Both the position numbers and the translations under genes were made by a program. Source: Corylus avellana (Eukaryota > Streptophyta > Magnoliopsida > Fagales > Betulaceae). Taken from it: DNA of 64,000 nt. Where the stretch lies: positions 13,761,229-13,825,228 of the forward strand of contig NC_081542.1 of assembly GCF_901000735.1 (NCBI RefSeq), in the 5' to 3' direction. The notes below the pieces were generated by a model. The model searched no databases. It had not been told where the DNA came from and worked only from the letters and a program-made list of their open reading frames with translations. Shown here in pieces: positions 23,647 through 35,200 of the stretch (position 1 is its first letter; each line of letters starts with the position of its first letter).

Positions 23647-24547
23647 TTTAATTACCGTATAATGCATCTAATTAACATTAAAATTCAAAATCTCAAAAGA
23701 ATATTAAAAAAACAATAATTATGCTAAATTGTAGTCTATGCTAGCTTCTTCGGCAAATAAAAGTCATTCATTATCAATTTCCATTGAGGATTTGTTTGGG
23801 TTTGCAATCTCAAAAAGTGGGATTTAAAAATAATGATTTGAAAATATGATTTTTAAAGACCCAGTTAAACGGTTGACAAAATTATAATTTGACTTTTAAA
23901 ATCGTAGTTTAGCTTTTAAAATTGTACATTTTAAATCGCAATATTTTAAAATTGTGCATTTTAAAACGTAGAAAAATTCTCTATGTCTTCAAATCGCAAT
24001 GTTTTAAAAACACAATCCCAAACCATCTATTTTTTTACGATTTGGTTTAAAATCTCACCTTTTGTCTTTAAAATCACAATGCCAAACATACCTTGAATAT
24101 TTCATTAATTTCCCCTCAGTATAGTTATCTACAACAAAATCGTACTTCATTTTATTTAAATTTTGTATTGATAATGCTTGTAGCTGAAAAAAAACTCACT
24201 TGATAGATTCATCTATTATTAAAATAAACAAACAGTTATTTGTAAGAGAAAAAAAAATATCTCTTTAAATGTGAGAAACCATAATTAGTTTTGATATACA
24301 AATATAAATAAACTATGAGTAGTGTTATTGACCATATTTTTATCTTTCTAAAATTAATGTGATTTTTTAAAATACTATTGAATTTTGACAATTTTAAAAG
24401 TTACATTAACTTAAAAAAATAAAAATAAAAAGGATTGTTGTAACATCACTAGTAACCTACGGCCTCAATTAATGAAAGGGCCCACCACATACTGAGAAGG
24501 CCAACTACATCTACATGGCCAACACCCAAAAAAAAAAAAAAAAAATA
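23647..24547. other. AT-rich intergenic DNA with a palindromic MITE
   Basis: About 23787-24095 is a MITE-like palindrome: GTTTGGGTTTGCAATCTC on the left, against GTTTGGCATTGTGATTTTAAA as the reverse complement of the right, with a core of alternating TTTTAAAATCGTA motifs. The rest is AT-rich with no gene. Confidence 0.5.
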
Positions 24548-24781
24548 GGATCATCTCCAGTCTATTATGGATCGGAGAATATTTAGTTCATGGCTAGAAT
24601 TTCTTCTTAGAAATTTAAGAGCTATAAATAGGACACTTGTCCCACTACAAAAAAATAATAAAAATAATAATATTTCAGATTAAAAAAATAATAATAATAA
24701 ATTAACAAAAAAATAAGCCACCCCTTCTTGGCCATAGGAGGTGGCTTGACCATTTCATTTTAGATGGGGGTGACTTGAGAG

Positions 24782-26454
24782 CAGAGACGGAGGGAGGGGG
24801 GGACCGGCTGGGGCCATGGTCCCCCCCCCCACTTCCTTAAAAAATATATTACCGATTATTCAAATTGCTATAGCTAGCTTCCAAAAAGTCTCTATAATTA
24901 ATACATGTTTGCAATGACGTTGCTTACACATAGAGACGGAGGGAGGGGGGACCAGCTGGGGCCATGGTCCCCCCCCCCCCCACTTCCTCAAAAAAGATAT
25001 TTTAAGGAGTAAAATAAATAAATAAATTATACTGGTCCCCGTCCAAAATAAATTGATAGGTCTCGGCCCCCCCAACTCTCCTCCACCTGTTGGTTCTTAC
25101 TTCTTAGGTTAATCATGGGGTTTTCTTTTGGTTACTTTTTAAATTGTTTGGCTTGGAAATTTGGTTAAGAATCAGAAAAGTTTATTTATTTATTTTTTTT
25201 TTTGCTTCATAGATTGGCTGTCGGCTTTGAAATTTGGAAATTCCTGTTGCTACTTGGAAATTTCTGTGTTTTTTGTTGTTATTATTTTCTTTATGTATGT
25301 ATGTAAATCTTGGATCTTTTCTCTGTGAGGATTTTTGATTCTTGATTTGGTATGGTCGTATGAGAATTTTTGATGGGTTTTTATAATTAATGCCATTGAG
25401 AAATCTCTAGTTTCTTTTTGAGTTTTTGTTCCACCCATTGAATTTTAAGTTTGAAATCATAATGATTTAGAGAATTTTGATTAGGTCCGAATTTGGGGGA
25501 ATTTTAGTAAGAAGCTAAATTCCTAAAATTAACTAGGGGCTTTTATGTGTAGTGGATTTCTATGCATGATTTAAGATCCGGGTTGTTAGATTAATGGGTT
25601 CAAAGCTTTAATTTCACTATTGTTTATAGTATGGACATAAACCATAATTTGTATAGTATGAATTAAATTAGGGCTTTTGGTATGTGAACACTAGGATTGC
25701 TAATTGGATGTGTTAATTACATTTAAAGCGTTAATTAACCCTAGACTTTCATGAGTTCAATGGAAATTGAAGCCCATGGGGAGGTTCTAATATGTCATAT
25801 TATAATCATATTGATTATTGTATGTGAATATGAGTATTATAAATTTGGAATAAGTTACTAGATCAATGGAATAGGAAGAGAATAATAATTATAGAGTTAA
25901 AGTGTAATGTTTGACTTAGAGTCTATGTGATGATTATGTTATTCATGTGAGTTTGTTCATTGTTAACCTACACATATTTTTTCTTTATTTTCTAAAGACT
26001 CAAAATGATCATGTAAATTTATTTGTAGATGATGAGAAAGTCAAATACAATGCTTGACTATTTCAAAAGAAAAAATGCACAAAGTTTATTGGAGTTTGAT
26101 CCTGGATTGTGTGTCACTTATGAGAATATCATGTTAATCAACGAGGTGCAAAATAACTCAACTCAGGTCGCACTTTTTGAGGTTAGTACTCAAAGCTCAA
26201 TTCCTAATCTAAGTGGTCTTGTAATTTAGATATTATGGTTATTAAATATTGAGAATATTGTTTGTTAGAATTTAAACATTTAATTGAAGAGTATGACACA
26301 ATTCTAAGCTCAATTCCTCATTGTATTTAAGTACCAGTGATTAGAGAAAGAAGAAAAAAAAAATAGAAAAAAGTACAAGTTCATTACACGCTGCCAAAAA
26401 AAAAAAAAAAATTGCTTTGATCCCCTGCCACAAAACTTCTTGGCTCCGTCCCTA
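24782..26454 (+). mobile_element. Non-autonomous hAT element (TTF-type) with exact 8-bp TSD
   Basis: CTTGAGAG is present at 24774-24781 and 26455-26462. The left terminus is CAGAGACGGAGG and the reverse complement of the right terminus is TAGGGACGGAGCC, close to the CAGGGGCGGAGCC terminus of TTF-type zinc-finger hAT transposons. Inside, 26029-26229 is an open stretch starting with ATG and including LDYFKRKN, like the N-terminus of those transposases; the rest of the transposase is missing. The first 60 bases of the element recur at about 24932-24990, an internal duplication of the left end. Length is 1673 bp. Confidence 0.9.
26029..26229 (+). pseudogene. N-terminal remnant of a TTF-type hAT transposase
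   Basis: A 66-codon open stretch beginning with two Met codons and containing LDYFKRKN followed by acidic and Ser-rich sequence, the usual start of zf-TTF / zinc-finger MYM-like hAT transposases in plants. No zinc finger, DDE core or dimerisation domain follows, so it is inactive. Its position inside hAT termini with a perfect 8-bp target duplication supports the identification. Confidence 0.6.
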
Positions 26455-27056
26455 CTTGAGAGCCATCCCAATGGGTGGCTAGGGGTGGCCGGACCACCCC
26501 TTGGCCTCTGGTGGCCAGACCACACCATGGCCTGGGGTGGTCGAAGCCACCCCAAGGGCCAAAAGAATTTTTTTTTTTTTAGATCTGGCCCTTGGGGGTG
26601 GTCCGGTCATGGGTGGCCGAAGCCACCCCCAGCCCCAACTGGGGTGGTCCAGCTGCCCCTTAAAAAAAAAAAATTTTTTTTTTCTTAGATCTGGCCCTTG
26701 GGGGTGGCTGAACCACCCCCGAGGACCATGGGGTGGCTTCGGCCACCCGAGGCCGGCCGGTCAAGGGTGTGAACCACTAAGGTATGAGGGTGGTCCTTAG
26801 AATTAGCGATTTTTTTTTTTTTTTTAGATCTAGCCCTTGGGAGTGACCTGGGGTGGCTTCAGCAATGGTCTAGGGTGGCTGAAGCCACCCAAGCCCCAAT
26901 TGGGGTAGCCAGCTACTCTTTAATTTTTTATAATTTTTTATTTTTTATTTTTTTTATTAATGGGACAGATGTCCTATTTATGACATTAGGATCTCTTTAA
27001 AAATATCCTGACCATTAACCGCATATTCTCCTGTCCAAAATAGACTAGAGAAGATC

Positions 27057-28014
27057 TTGTTCTCAATAAAAAAGAGACATGGGATTGCTCTCTCATTATT
27101 AATTTTTCAGCCAAAATGTTTTTACGAAGTATGTTTGAAAATGTGTTCGAGAATAGAGCTTTTATATCAAAAGGTGTTTTTTTTTGCAAAAACTTCATTT
27201 TTAAGCTTTTGTCAAAGTGCATTTTGGCCATTTTTGAGCTTTTTGGACCCTTAGAAACGCTTTCAATTTTTTTTACCAAACGTATACTTTTTTTCTCAAA
27301 CAAACATTTTAAGTATTAAACGCACTTTTAGGTACATCAAACGTACACGCATACACGCCCTTAACCATTAGAGACTCCTCCACTAACCATTGCGGTCCCG
27401 TAAAGGAAAACAAAGGAGGAGGCATCTTTTTCTAGCCTTCAAGGAAATGATAAAGACTGGAGTTTGTATATATATGGTGTCATCAACTTGTCTTTTTCAA
27501 TGAAACAAAATTCATAGCAAAATTAGGTAACTAAATAAATAAATAAATTAAGACCTTTTTTATTAATAAGAAATTACGGAAGACATTTAAACTAATAAAT
27601 TTATCATAATTTTTTTTTTTTATTTTTAAAAAAAGATTTGTATCATGTGGTTATATTTTTTTTGCTTCTATATTTTAAAGTCAAATATATACGTAAGATA
27701 ATTAGTTCAAGTTTGGGGTGCCACTATTGGAAAGTGACTAAAATCTTTCTTTACATTCAGCACCTCCAGGCTCTTAGCTCCCCTAGGGAGTTGGGGAGTG
27801 GCCATCCCTTGCCCAAATATGGAAAACCTCTTTGGGTCCTTTAAAAATAAAAAATAAAAAATTGAAAAACCCTTTTGGATCCCTAAAAATTTGACAAAAA
27901 CAAAAAAAAAACAAAAACAAAAAAAGAGAGAAAGTAATGCTATTCTTCACATTAGTTTTATTTTATTTTTATTTTTAAATAGTTGACATGAAAGGCTACT
28001 TAGAAGATGTCACA
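27057..28014. other. Intergenic AT-rich DNA with dispersed repeats
   Basis: About 27090-27362 is the second copy of the dispersed repeat seen at 17105-17345. The rest is AT-rich with T and A runs. No gene is seen. Confidence 0.45.
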
Positions 28015-28130
28015 TTGTCTCCGAAGAGTAACTCAATCGATTAGAGGTCACGTTGCATGAAGTCACTAGTTTGAATTGCTCTTTTCCCTTTTTTTTCACT
28101 TGTGCGGACATGTTAAAAAAAAAAAAAATG
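28015..28130 (+). mobile_element. tRNA-derived SINE-like element with A-tail
   Basis: A box A-like GAGTAACTCAATCGATTAGAGG is followed at tRNA-like spacing by a box B-like CTAGTTTGAATTGCTC. About 45 bases later there is a run of some 14 A residues (28115-28128). This is the layout of a short plant SINE. No target duplication was confirmed. Confidence 0.45.
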
Positions 28131-28203
28131 AAAGAAGAGAAGAACATGCCACGTTAGTCTGTGATAAATGAACGTGAATTTACCAAATGAAAAAAAGAAC
28201 ATG

Positions 28204-28206
<3 letters not shown>

Positions 28207-28243
<37 letters not shown>
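28207..28243. repeat. (TA)n microsatellite
   Basis: Uninterrupted TA dinucleotide repeat of about 37 bases. Similar but shorter tracts occur at 2731-2763 and 4160-4187. Confidence 0.9.
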
Positions 28244-28245
<2 letters not shown>

Positions 28246-28389
28246 TTGTCTGTGATGATACATCAACCAACCAACAGTTTATAGTTCAATGTAGTAATGT
28301 TTTTTATCCCACTTTTGTTTTTTTTTTTTTTTTGAAGCGATTTTATCCCACGTTATTAAGACGTTGAGATATTCTTTTTTTTTTTATTG

Positions 28390-28851
28390 GTTAAATACCT
28401 TTTTAATACCTTGATTTTTTTCACCTAGGTTTCATTTTGTATCATAGATAATACCTAAGTTATGACTAAATACGGAGATAGTATCAACGTTCATATTTCA
28501 TTAATAAAACTAACAGATTTCCACCTCAAAATGCAACCCCATACCGGCCCCGAGGGTGGTTGAGCTACACCCAATGGCCAAAATATGGGGGGCCGGCCAC
28601 CCCCATTGGCCAAAAATGGTGGTAGCCGAACTACTCCATGGCCGGTATGGGGGTGGCCAAACCACCCCAAAGTCCCCTGATTGCAAAAAGATGTGGGAAT
28701 CCCTTAGTTTTATTAATGGAAGATGGACAGATGTACCATTTCAATATTTAACCATAACCTAGCTAGGTATCATTTATGATACAAAATGAAACTTAAGTAA
28801 GAAAAAATAAAGGCATTAAAACCTAAATACCAAAAGAGTATTTAACATTTT
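28390..28851. mobile_element. Long-TIR MITE with GGCCGGCC/GGTGG core
   Basis: The left arm (GTTAAATACCTTTTTAATACC, then AGGTTTCATTTTGTATCAT) matches the reverse complement of the right arm (GTTAAATACTCTTTTGGTATT, then AAGTTTCATTTTGTATCAT) over about 90 bases. The core (28545-28670) has repeated GGTGG / CCACCC and GGCCGGCC palindromes. There is no coding capacity. Its composition resembles the larger foldback element at 24548-27056. Confidence 0.7.
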
Positions 28852-29547
28852 TTGTTTTTCAAAACTTCCTATATTATGATATTTATTCTTCGTGCTTTGA
28901 TAAATATAGTATAAATACAGTTACAATGTTATTTCATCTTCATTTTCTCAAGTGCAACAAATTTTACTTTTTGTTTTTTTTTTTTTTTTTCTAAAAAAAA
29001 AGAAAAAGAAAGTGAGGGAACCAGTCAATAATCTCATTTATTGGTTTTGTGTTTATTGTAGACATGATCCAGTCCTCCAAAAAAAAAAAAAAATCTCACT
29101 TGCAACAAAAATAAAATAAAAATCCTCCATCCGCCCATATAGATATTAAACCATACAATGAAAGAAAAGATAATCAAATGAAAAATAAAGACAATGGTAA
29201 AAATAAAATAAAAATAAGAGATTTTACGTTGTTCAGTTTATGACTTATATTCATAGGATAAAGCCTTAAGGGCTAAGTTTTTTTTCTTATTCACTTTATT
29301 GGATTTACAATACAAAAGACTCATGGTTATAGAAAAATTGGAGTAGGTTACATGGAAGGTCTCCTATAGGTTTCATGAAAGGTCTCCTATACAAACTTAT
29401 ACTAATTATATAATACATATAGGTACAACATAGTAATCTAAAATGGACATAACGTCTACTAAGTAATACAAACCGTCTAATTTAATGTAGATAATGAGAT
29501 TTTATCTTTAACATACAAAACCTCTGACACAAAGATGAGAGAAAAAT
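28852..29547. other. AT-rich intergenic DNA
   Basis: T- and A-rich homopolymers with no open frame of note. An ATGGAAGGTCTCCTATA motif occurs twice in tandem near 29352-29395 and again near 33057-33078, so a small repeat family is present. Confidence 0.4.
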
Positions 29548-30305
29548 ATCTAAAAAAAAAAAAAAGCCCCCCCCCCCCAAACTACCAGCCGTTTGCAATA
29601 TAGCCCCACAATATTCAAAGTGTACTAAAGTAGCCCCTAAAGTACCAAAATGTATCAAAAAGGCCACTTATTTTTTTTTTATATATATATTCTTATAATA
29701 CCTCTATTCTTTTAACAAATAAAATAATAAAATAACTGTAAAAACCAAACAATTTTTTAAAATTACAAAAAAACCAATCGGCGAATAAATACAAAAAAAA
29801 AAGTTTTTTAGAATAAATAAATAATTTAGGCCAACTACACTGACTATTCATGTCGTATTAAAGTAAAATTAAAGGTACGGTTCTTGAGATATTCCAAAAA
29901 AAAAAAAATTAGTCCATGGAGTCAAATTTTGTTAAAAAATCGTTTTTATTCGCCCATTGATTTTACTTTAATACGACATGAAGCAATTTGTAATTTAGGC
30001 TAACTACAGTGACTAATTATTTATTTATTCCAAAAAACTTTTTTTTTTTTTTTTTTATATTTTTCGCCCATTGGTTTTTTTTTGTATTTTTCACTAATTT
30101 TTTTATTTTTTTTTGTTTTTACAATTATTTTATTATTTTATTTGTTAAAAGAATAAGGGTATTATAGAAATATAAAAAAATAAGTGGACTTTTTGATACA
30201 TTTTGATAGTTTGAGGGGCTACTTTAGTACCTTTTGAACATTATGAGACTATATTGCAAACATCTGGTAGTTTGTGGGGCTTTTTTATATTTTTCTCCAA
30301 AGATT
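29548..30305. mobile_element. Foldback MITE (~750 bp near-complete inverted repeat)
   Basis: The left half (CCCCCAAACTACCAGCCGTTTGCAATATAG, then AAAGTAGCCCCT, then AAAATGTATCAAAAAG) matches the reverse complement of the right half (CCCCACAAACTACCAGATGTTTGCAATATAG, then AAAGTAGCCCCT, then AAAATGTATCAAAAAG) nearly end to end. An inner palindrome around CATGTCGTATTAAAGTAAAAT (29848-29868) and its complement (29960-29980) forms the loop side. The RNA would form a very long hairpin. Confidence 0.8.
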
Positions 30306-30477
30306 ACTATTTTTTTCCTGTATGTTTTGTGTTTTGTTTTGGCTTATTAAATCATCACTTATTCCTAAAAGTTTTGTGGCGATTTAACATAATATTAGAT
30401 CAAGCTCTTGGATTCAAATCTTTTTTCTGTCATTCACCATTTCATTGAGCTTCCATATATATATATATATTTGAAAA

Positions 30478-30918
30478 AAGTACATTTGCCACCATTAAAC
30501 TACCACCTCATTATCAATGTATCTTCAAACTATCAATTGTGTCATTGTCTCATTTAAATTAACAAAAAAATGTCAATGTACCTCAAGGCTAACAAAAATG
30601 ACTTTAACTTTTTTTTTTTAATAAGACAAAATATCCTTATAAATAAAAAATAAAAAATAAAAACAAAAAAAAAACTAATTGCTTAAAAAATTATTAAAAA
30701 ATTAAAAAATATTAAAATGACACCCTTGACACCCTTGGTTTTTTTTTTTTAATAAAAAAAAATTTAAGAATTTTTTTTCAAAAAATTGATGAATGGTATT
30801 TTTGTCATTAGGGGTATATTAACATTGTTTTGGTAGTTTAGATAGTACATTGACACATAGTTAGAAGCTTGGGAGAATATTGTCAATGAAGTGGTAGTTT
30901 GAAAATACACGCACTTGT
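30478..30918. mobile_element. Palindromic MITE-like element
   Basis: The left arm contains AAACTACCACCTCATTATCAATGTA. The reverse complement of the right arm contains AAACTACCACTTCATTGACAAT and GTGTCAATGTAC. The interior is A/T-rich. It is non-coding and of the same general type as the neighbouring foldback element. Confidence 0.6.
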
Positions 30919-33143
30919 CGTTTCAGATGCAATTTAAAAGCCTTTCTTTTTTTTTTCAAGGGTAGAGACTACATATGAGGAAGATGCAAATAGAGATTCT
31001 ACACCTTTTTTTATTTTTTATTTTTTTAAACAATGACTAATCTAATGGCCGATGAACACTATCACATGCACAAGTACGTAAAATAGGGTGCAATGCATTG
31101 CTCATATTTCAATCGTGTAATGTGAAGCATATTGCCATATTGGGTTGAATACCAATAATAGATGAGACAATATTATTGCAACTTTTCGTCGTGTTGTAGC
31201 ATTCTTAAGAACAAGAAGCGTGATGGATGATAGATTGTGGGGGGCTAACCATTCATTTGAAAAACTTTTGTGCTTGCTTCTGCAGGCTTCCTAATCCTTT
31301 GCATGTTAGGATTTTTGGTTCGATTTTATTACCAAAAGAAAAAGGTTGCTTCAAGTATGATTAAAGGTAAGGTCTTTTTTATGGTTGGATTTTGAGGGAT
31401 TGAGAATTGTAAGTAGGGGGGACAATTGGACAAAGGAAGCTTGTTCTGTCTAGGCTGTCCAAGGTCGGCGGGGGGGAAAAAGAAAAAGAAAAAAAGATGA
31501 TGAAAATATATGTTGCTTTGCGTAGAGTTTAAGTTACCTATTGGGATACATAGCACAAGGTCAATAAACTATAAAGATCTACTTTTGTTTTACTTTGTTG
31601 ATGTGATATTGTCGATCAAACTTTGAATTAGTCCTTTTTAAAAAAAGATTTGATCAAAAGATTGATTGGTAGCGTGAAATAAAAGTGTGGCCGATAGCAA
31701 TACTTCAACGAAAATTGCTAAATGAAATACAAATGTATATTATTATTACTTTTTTGTGGGGGGAGGTAGAGTTTAAAAAGTGAGGATTGAAATCCCTAGT
31801 AATTCCAAAGTTTCAGGTATATATAGTTCATTTTAAACAAATGGCCTGAATTAACCCAAAAATAAGTAAATAAGGGTTGGCCCACCCCTCAGTAGTGAGA
31901 GAGTGGTGTCGGGAGGTGGTTCATGAGTCCATCGAGGGTAGTCGCACCCCCTCACCCCAAGGGGCCGGGGGTGGCCAACCACCCCATCCATCCACCCTCT
32001 TAGAGTGGTTAACCACATTCTAGAGGATAAAACAATGATAAACCACTCATCAATGAGCTAGCCGATCACCTTAAGGGGTGGTTCAACCAAATCAAAGAGC
32101 AATATCTACAACCCAGCCCTAATAAGTAGGTATATTTTCTTTATTTTTCTAAAGCTTTTTTTTGGGGGTGCTTATACTTTGACAATTTGTGCTTTTTAAT
32201 CATTGGGTTAGTTATTTGAAATAAAAGCTGGTTTATTTATTTATTTATTTATTTATTTTGCATATTTTGTTTAATTGATATGAGTAAGTGTGAAACTGTT
32301 GGTTGTCGGGCTTGATTTCTGGTTGTTGGATGAGAAAATGGAAGAAAATAAATAGAAATACTTTTGAAGGAGGAAAAGACATAAATAGAAGAAAATTGTA
32401 AGCTTTATGTCTTTTCTTCCTTCAAAAGGGCGTTTCATTGTCGGAAATTTTCAGGCCACTCTTGGATTAACGCCCGGCCTTCTACAGGTTCGAGCAGGTA
32501 AAAATCGGGCCACTGACCCAAATTTTTTTGGCTTTTCATTTTTGGGCCCAAAAGAGAGAGACTCATTTTGCTTTTCGGTCCAGGGATGAAATTACAAAAT
32601 TCACAAAAGGATAAAACTATTTTTTTCTTTTGGCGGAGTTAAGAAATTAAGCGGCGAAAGTAGCGATTTTAAAATGTAAAATACGCAATTTGGCTTTTAA
32701 AATGCAGTTTAGCTTTTAAAATTCAACAACTAGAAAAAACGTAGATTTTTCATTTTTCTAAATTTTTTTGTTTAAAAAACACTTTTAAGGACTAAACGCA
32801 TTCTAAAGCCAATGGTGGTCTGGAACTTCTATAAATAGAACGCCACATGGCTCTCGTTTGGCACTTCATATGCCAACTATATGTGTCACGTGAAACATTT
32901 ATTTTAAATTACTAATGTGCCCTAAAGATTAAATTACTAACTTGGAACATTTGGTTAGCATGAACCAGCCTGCTTTCATTCCTAGAGATATATAGGAGAC
33001 CTTTCAACTAAGCTTAATCACAATGGACATTGTGATTAAGCTTTTGAGTAAGTTACATGGAAGGTCTCCTATACAAACTTATTTACTTTTGAGTTCATTG
33101 TTACATGAACATTTATTTATATGTTACATGAACATTTATTTAT
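30919..33143. other. Intergenic DNA
   Basis: No gene is supported. There is GGTGG/CCACCCC-rich sequence at about 31880-32100, another decayed foldback piece. A short hairpin lies at 32361-32428, and AT-rich repeat sequence at 32640-32810. At 32877-32985 a segment resembles the start of the LINE fragment that follows. Confidence 0.45.
32361..32428. repeat. Short perfect-arm hairpin
   Basis: CTTTTGAAGGAGGAAAAGACATAAA is followed after about 18 bases by TTTATGTCTTTTCTTCCTTCAAAAG. The arms are about 25 bases with one mismatch. It could be a tiny MITE or a hairpin RNA source; nothing else suggests a function. Confidence 0.7.
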
Positions 33144-33149
33144 ATGTCA

Positions 33150-35200
33150 CGTGAAACATTTATTTTAATTACTAACTTGGAACATTTGGTTAGCATGAAT
33201 CAATCTGCTTTCATTCCTTCTAGGAGTATCTTTGAAAATGTCTTGTTGGCTCAGGAAATTGTGAGGAATTATCACAAGGACAAAGAGAACCCTAGATGCA
33301 CTTTGAAGATTGATCTTATGAAGGCTTATGACTTTGTCAATTGGGAGTTCATGATTCACTGTCGACATTGTTTTGGCTTCCCAAATAGATTTCTGAGTTG
33401 GATTAAGAAGTGTGTAACTTTTCCTAGATTTTCCGTTTGCATCAATGGTGCTTTGGTTGGCTATTTTGAAGGAAAGAAGGGGTTAAGGTAGGGTGATCCT
33501 ATTTCTCCTTATATTTTTGTCTTAACCATGGAGGTCTTTTCTAGGATTATGGCTGATCATACTGGTGGCAGTTATGGTTTCAAGTTCCATCCCAAATGTG
33601 TGAGAATGAGGCTTACTCATTTATGTTTTGTTGATCTCCTGATTTTTTCTGAAGCTAGCTCGAGTTCTATAAATGTTATCAAGGTTACTCTTCTTGAGTT
33701 TGAAGATCTGTCTGGTTTGAAAACAAATCCTTCAAAAAGTTCCTTTTAATGTTCCTGAATTTCAAATAAAGTGAAGCATGTTCTGTTAGATGAGTTAATA
33801 TCTTGGGGTTCCTCTCATCTCCTCTAGGCTTTCTTTAGTTGACTGTGGGGTTTTGCTGGACAGAATTAGTGGTTGTATAGATTCTTAGCTTTCCAAGAAT
33901 CTTTCTTATGCAGGCAGGCTCCAATTGCTCTCCTTTGTGTTGTATAGTTTACAAGTGTATTGGACAGGAATTTTTCATTCTTCCTAAGAAGATTGTTAAA
34001 GCTATTGAACAAAAATGCAATAGGTTTCTTTGGAATGGGAAAGATGAAAGGACAACTAAGGCTAAGGTTTCTTGGTCTGATTTATGTTTTCCTAAGGAGG
34101 AGGGAGTTTTGGGTTTGAAGATTAGACATGTTTAGAGCATTTTTGCTAGGTCAGGATCCATTTGGGTAGCTTGGGTAAAAGAGAACCTTTTGAAAAGAAA
34201 GAGTTTTTGGAGTGTTGGCATTCCTCAGAATTGTTCTTGGAGTTAAGAGGAAAATTCTGAAGTTGAGGGATATTGCCAAAAGATTCTGAGGTTTGAGGTT
34301 GGGAATGGGGAAAACATCCATATGTGGTTGGACTTGTGGCATCATTCAAGGATTTTGGTTGAGCAATATGGTTTTAAGGTTGTCTATGATGCTCAAAGTA
34401 GTATTGGGGCCAAGCTTTCTTCTGTCATATGTAATGGGGATCGGCTCTGGAGACCAACCAAATTAGAGGCTCTAGTGAGATTCAAGCTAGATTTCCTGGA
34501 GTTAGCTTGGGACATTGTGATAAACCTGTTTGGACTGCCTCTAGGAAGGGTATCTACGTAAGCTCAGATATATGGGAGGTCTTTAGAGAGAAGAATGAAG
34601 AGGCTATATGGTGGAAGATGGTCTGGTTCCTCTTGCTATTCCTAGGCAAGCTTTTATCATGTGGCTTGTTATGAAGGATAGGCTTATTACAAGGGAGAGA
34701 CTGCTTCAATGGGGCTATAAGGGTGAAGTTCAGTGCAATTTCTGTCATAACTAACTGAAAAATCATGATCATTTATTTTTTGAATGCAGCTTTAGCTATA
34801 GAATTTGGAATTTCTGCATGCTACGTTGCAAAATTGAAAGCCCTCATGTGATTTGGGATGATATTGTGCAGCTAGGATGTAGCAATTTGGGGCACAAAAC
34901 TCTTAAATGCTTGTTATGTCGTCTGGTTCTTGAATATGTTGTGTATAACCTTTGGCGAACAAGGAATGAGCTCAAACATGCTGGTCTTCCAAGTACTGAA
35001 GAGCAGCTTTTGAAGAAAATATTGTGGGAAGTTAGAACTAGAATTGTTGGGAAAAGAGGGTTTCCTAGAACTAGGGAGAACCTTATTTTGTGTTCTTTGT
35101 GGAACTGATATGCTTTTGTAATGATGGCTTACAGGTTTTTTTCCCTGGTTTTGGTTGTTTTTCTTAGCCTTTAGTAAAGGCTTGTAACTAAGTTTGAGGT
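33150..35200 (+). mobile_element. 5'-truncated L1-type LINE (RT to zinc-knuckle)
   Basis: The broken frames read as a plant L1 ORF2 from mid reverse transcriptase onward: SAFIPSRSIFENVLLAQE, LKIDLMKAYD.VNWEF, GDPISPYIF, then LTHLCFVDLLIF where FADDLLIF is expected (one Asp codon lost), then SGLKTNPSKS. The C-terminal zf-RVT-like part follows (VYNLWRTRNELKHAG). Stops and frameshifts interrupt it at about 33489, 33750, 34133 and 34240. It lacks endonuclease and ORF1, so it is a dead 5'-truncated copy. No clear poly-A tail was found. Confidence 0.88.

Larger units (their letters stand above)
24548..27056. mobile_element. Long-TIR foldback element with GGTGGCC core, split by a hAT element
   Basis: The left arm (24548-24650) and right arm (26960-27056) are about 100-bp imperfect inverted repeats. 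Left reads GATCATCTCCAGTCTATTATGG and on to AAATAGGACACTTGTCCCA; the reverse complement of the right reads GATCTTCTCTAGTCTATTTTGG and on to AAATAGGACATCTGTCCCA. The core (24710-24780 and 26463-26910) is built of short GGTGGC/GCCACC palindromes. Without the nested hAT it is about 0.83 kb. Open frames across the core are artefacts of its Pro/Gly/Trp-coding composition. A similar GGTGGCC core occurs in the element at 28390-28851. Confidence 0.75.

Noticed and set aside
26440..26800. Overlapping Gly/Pro/Trp-rich open frames on both strands
   Set aside because: They are products of the GGTGGCC palindromic core of a foldback element and have no protein-like composition.
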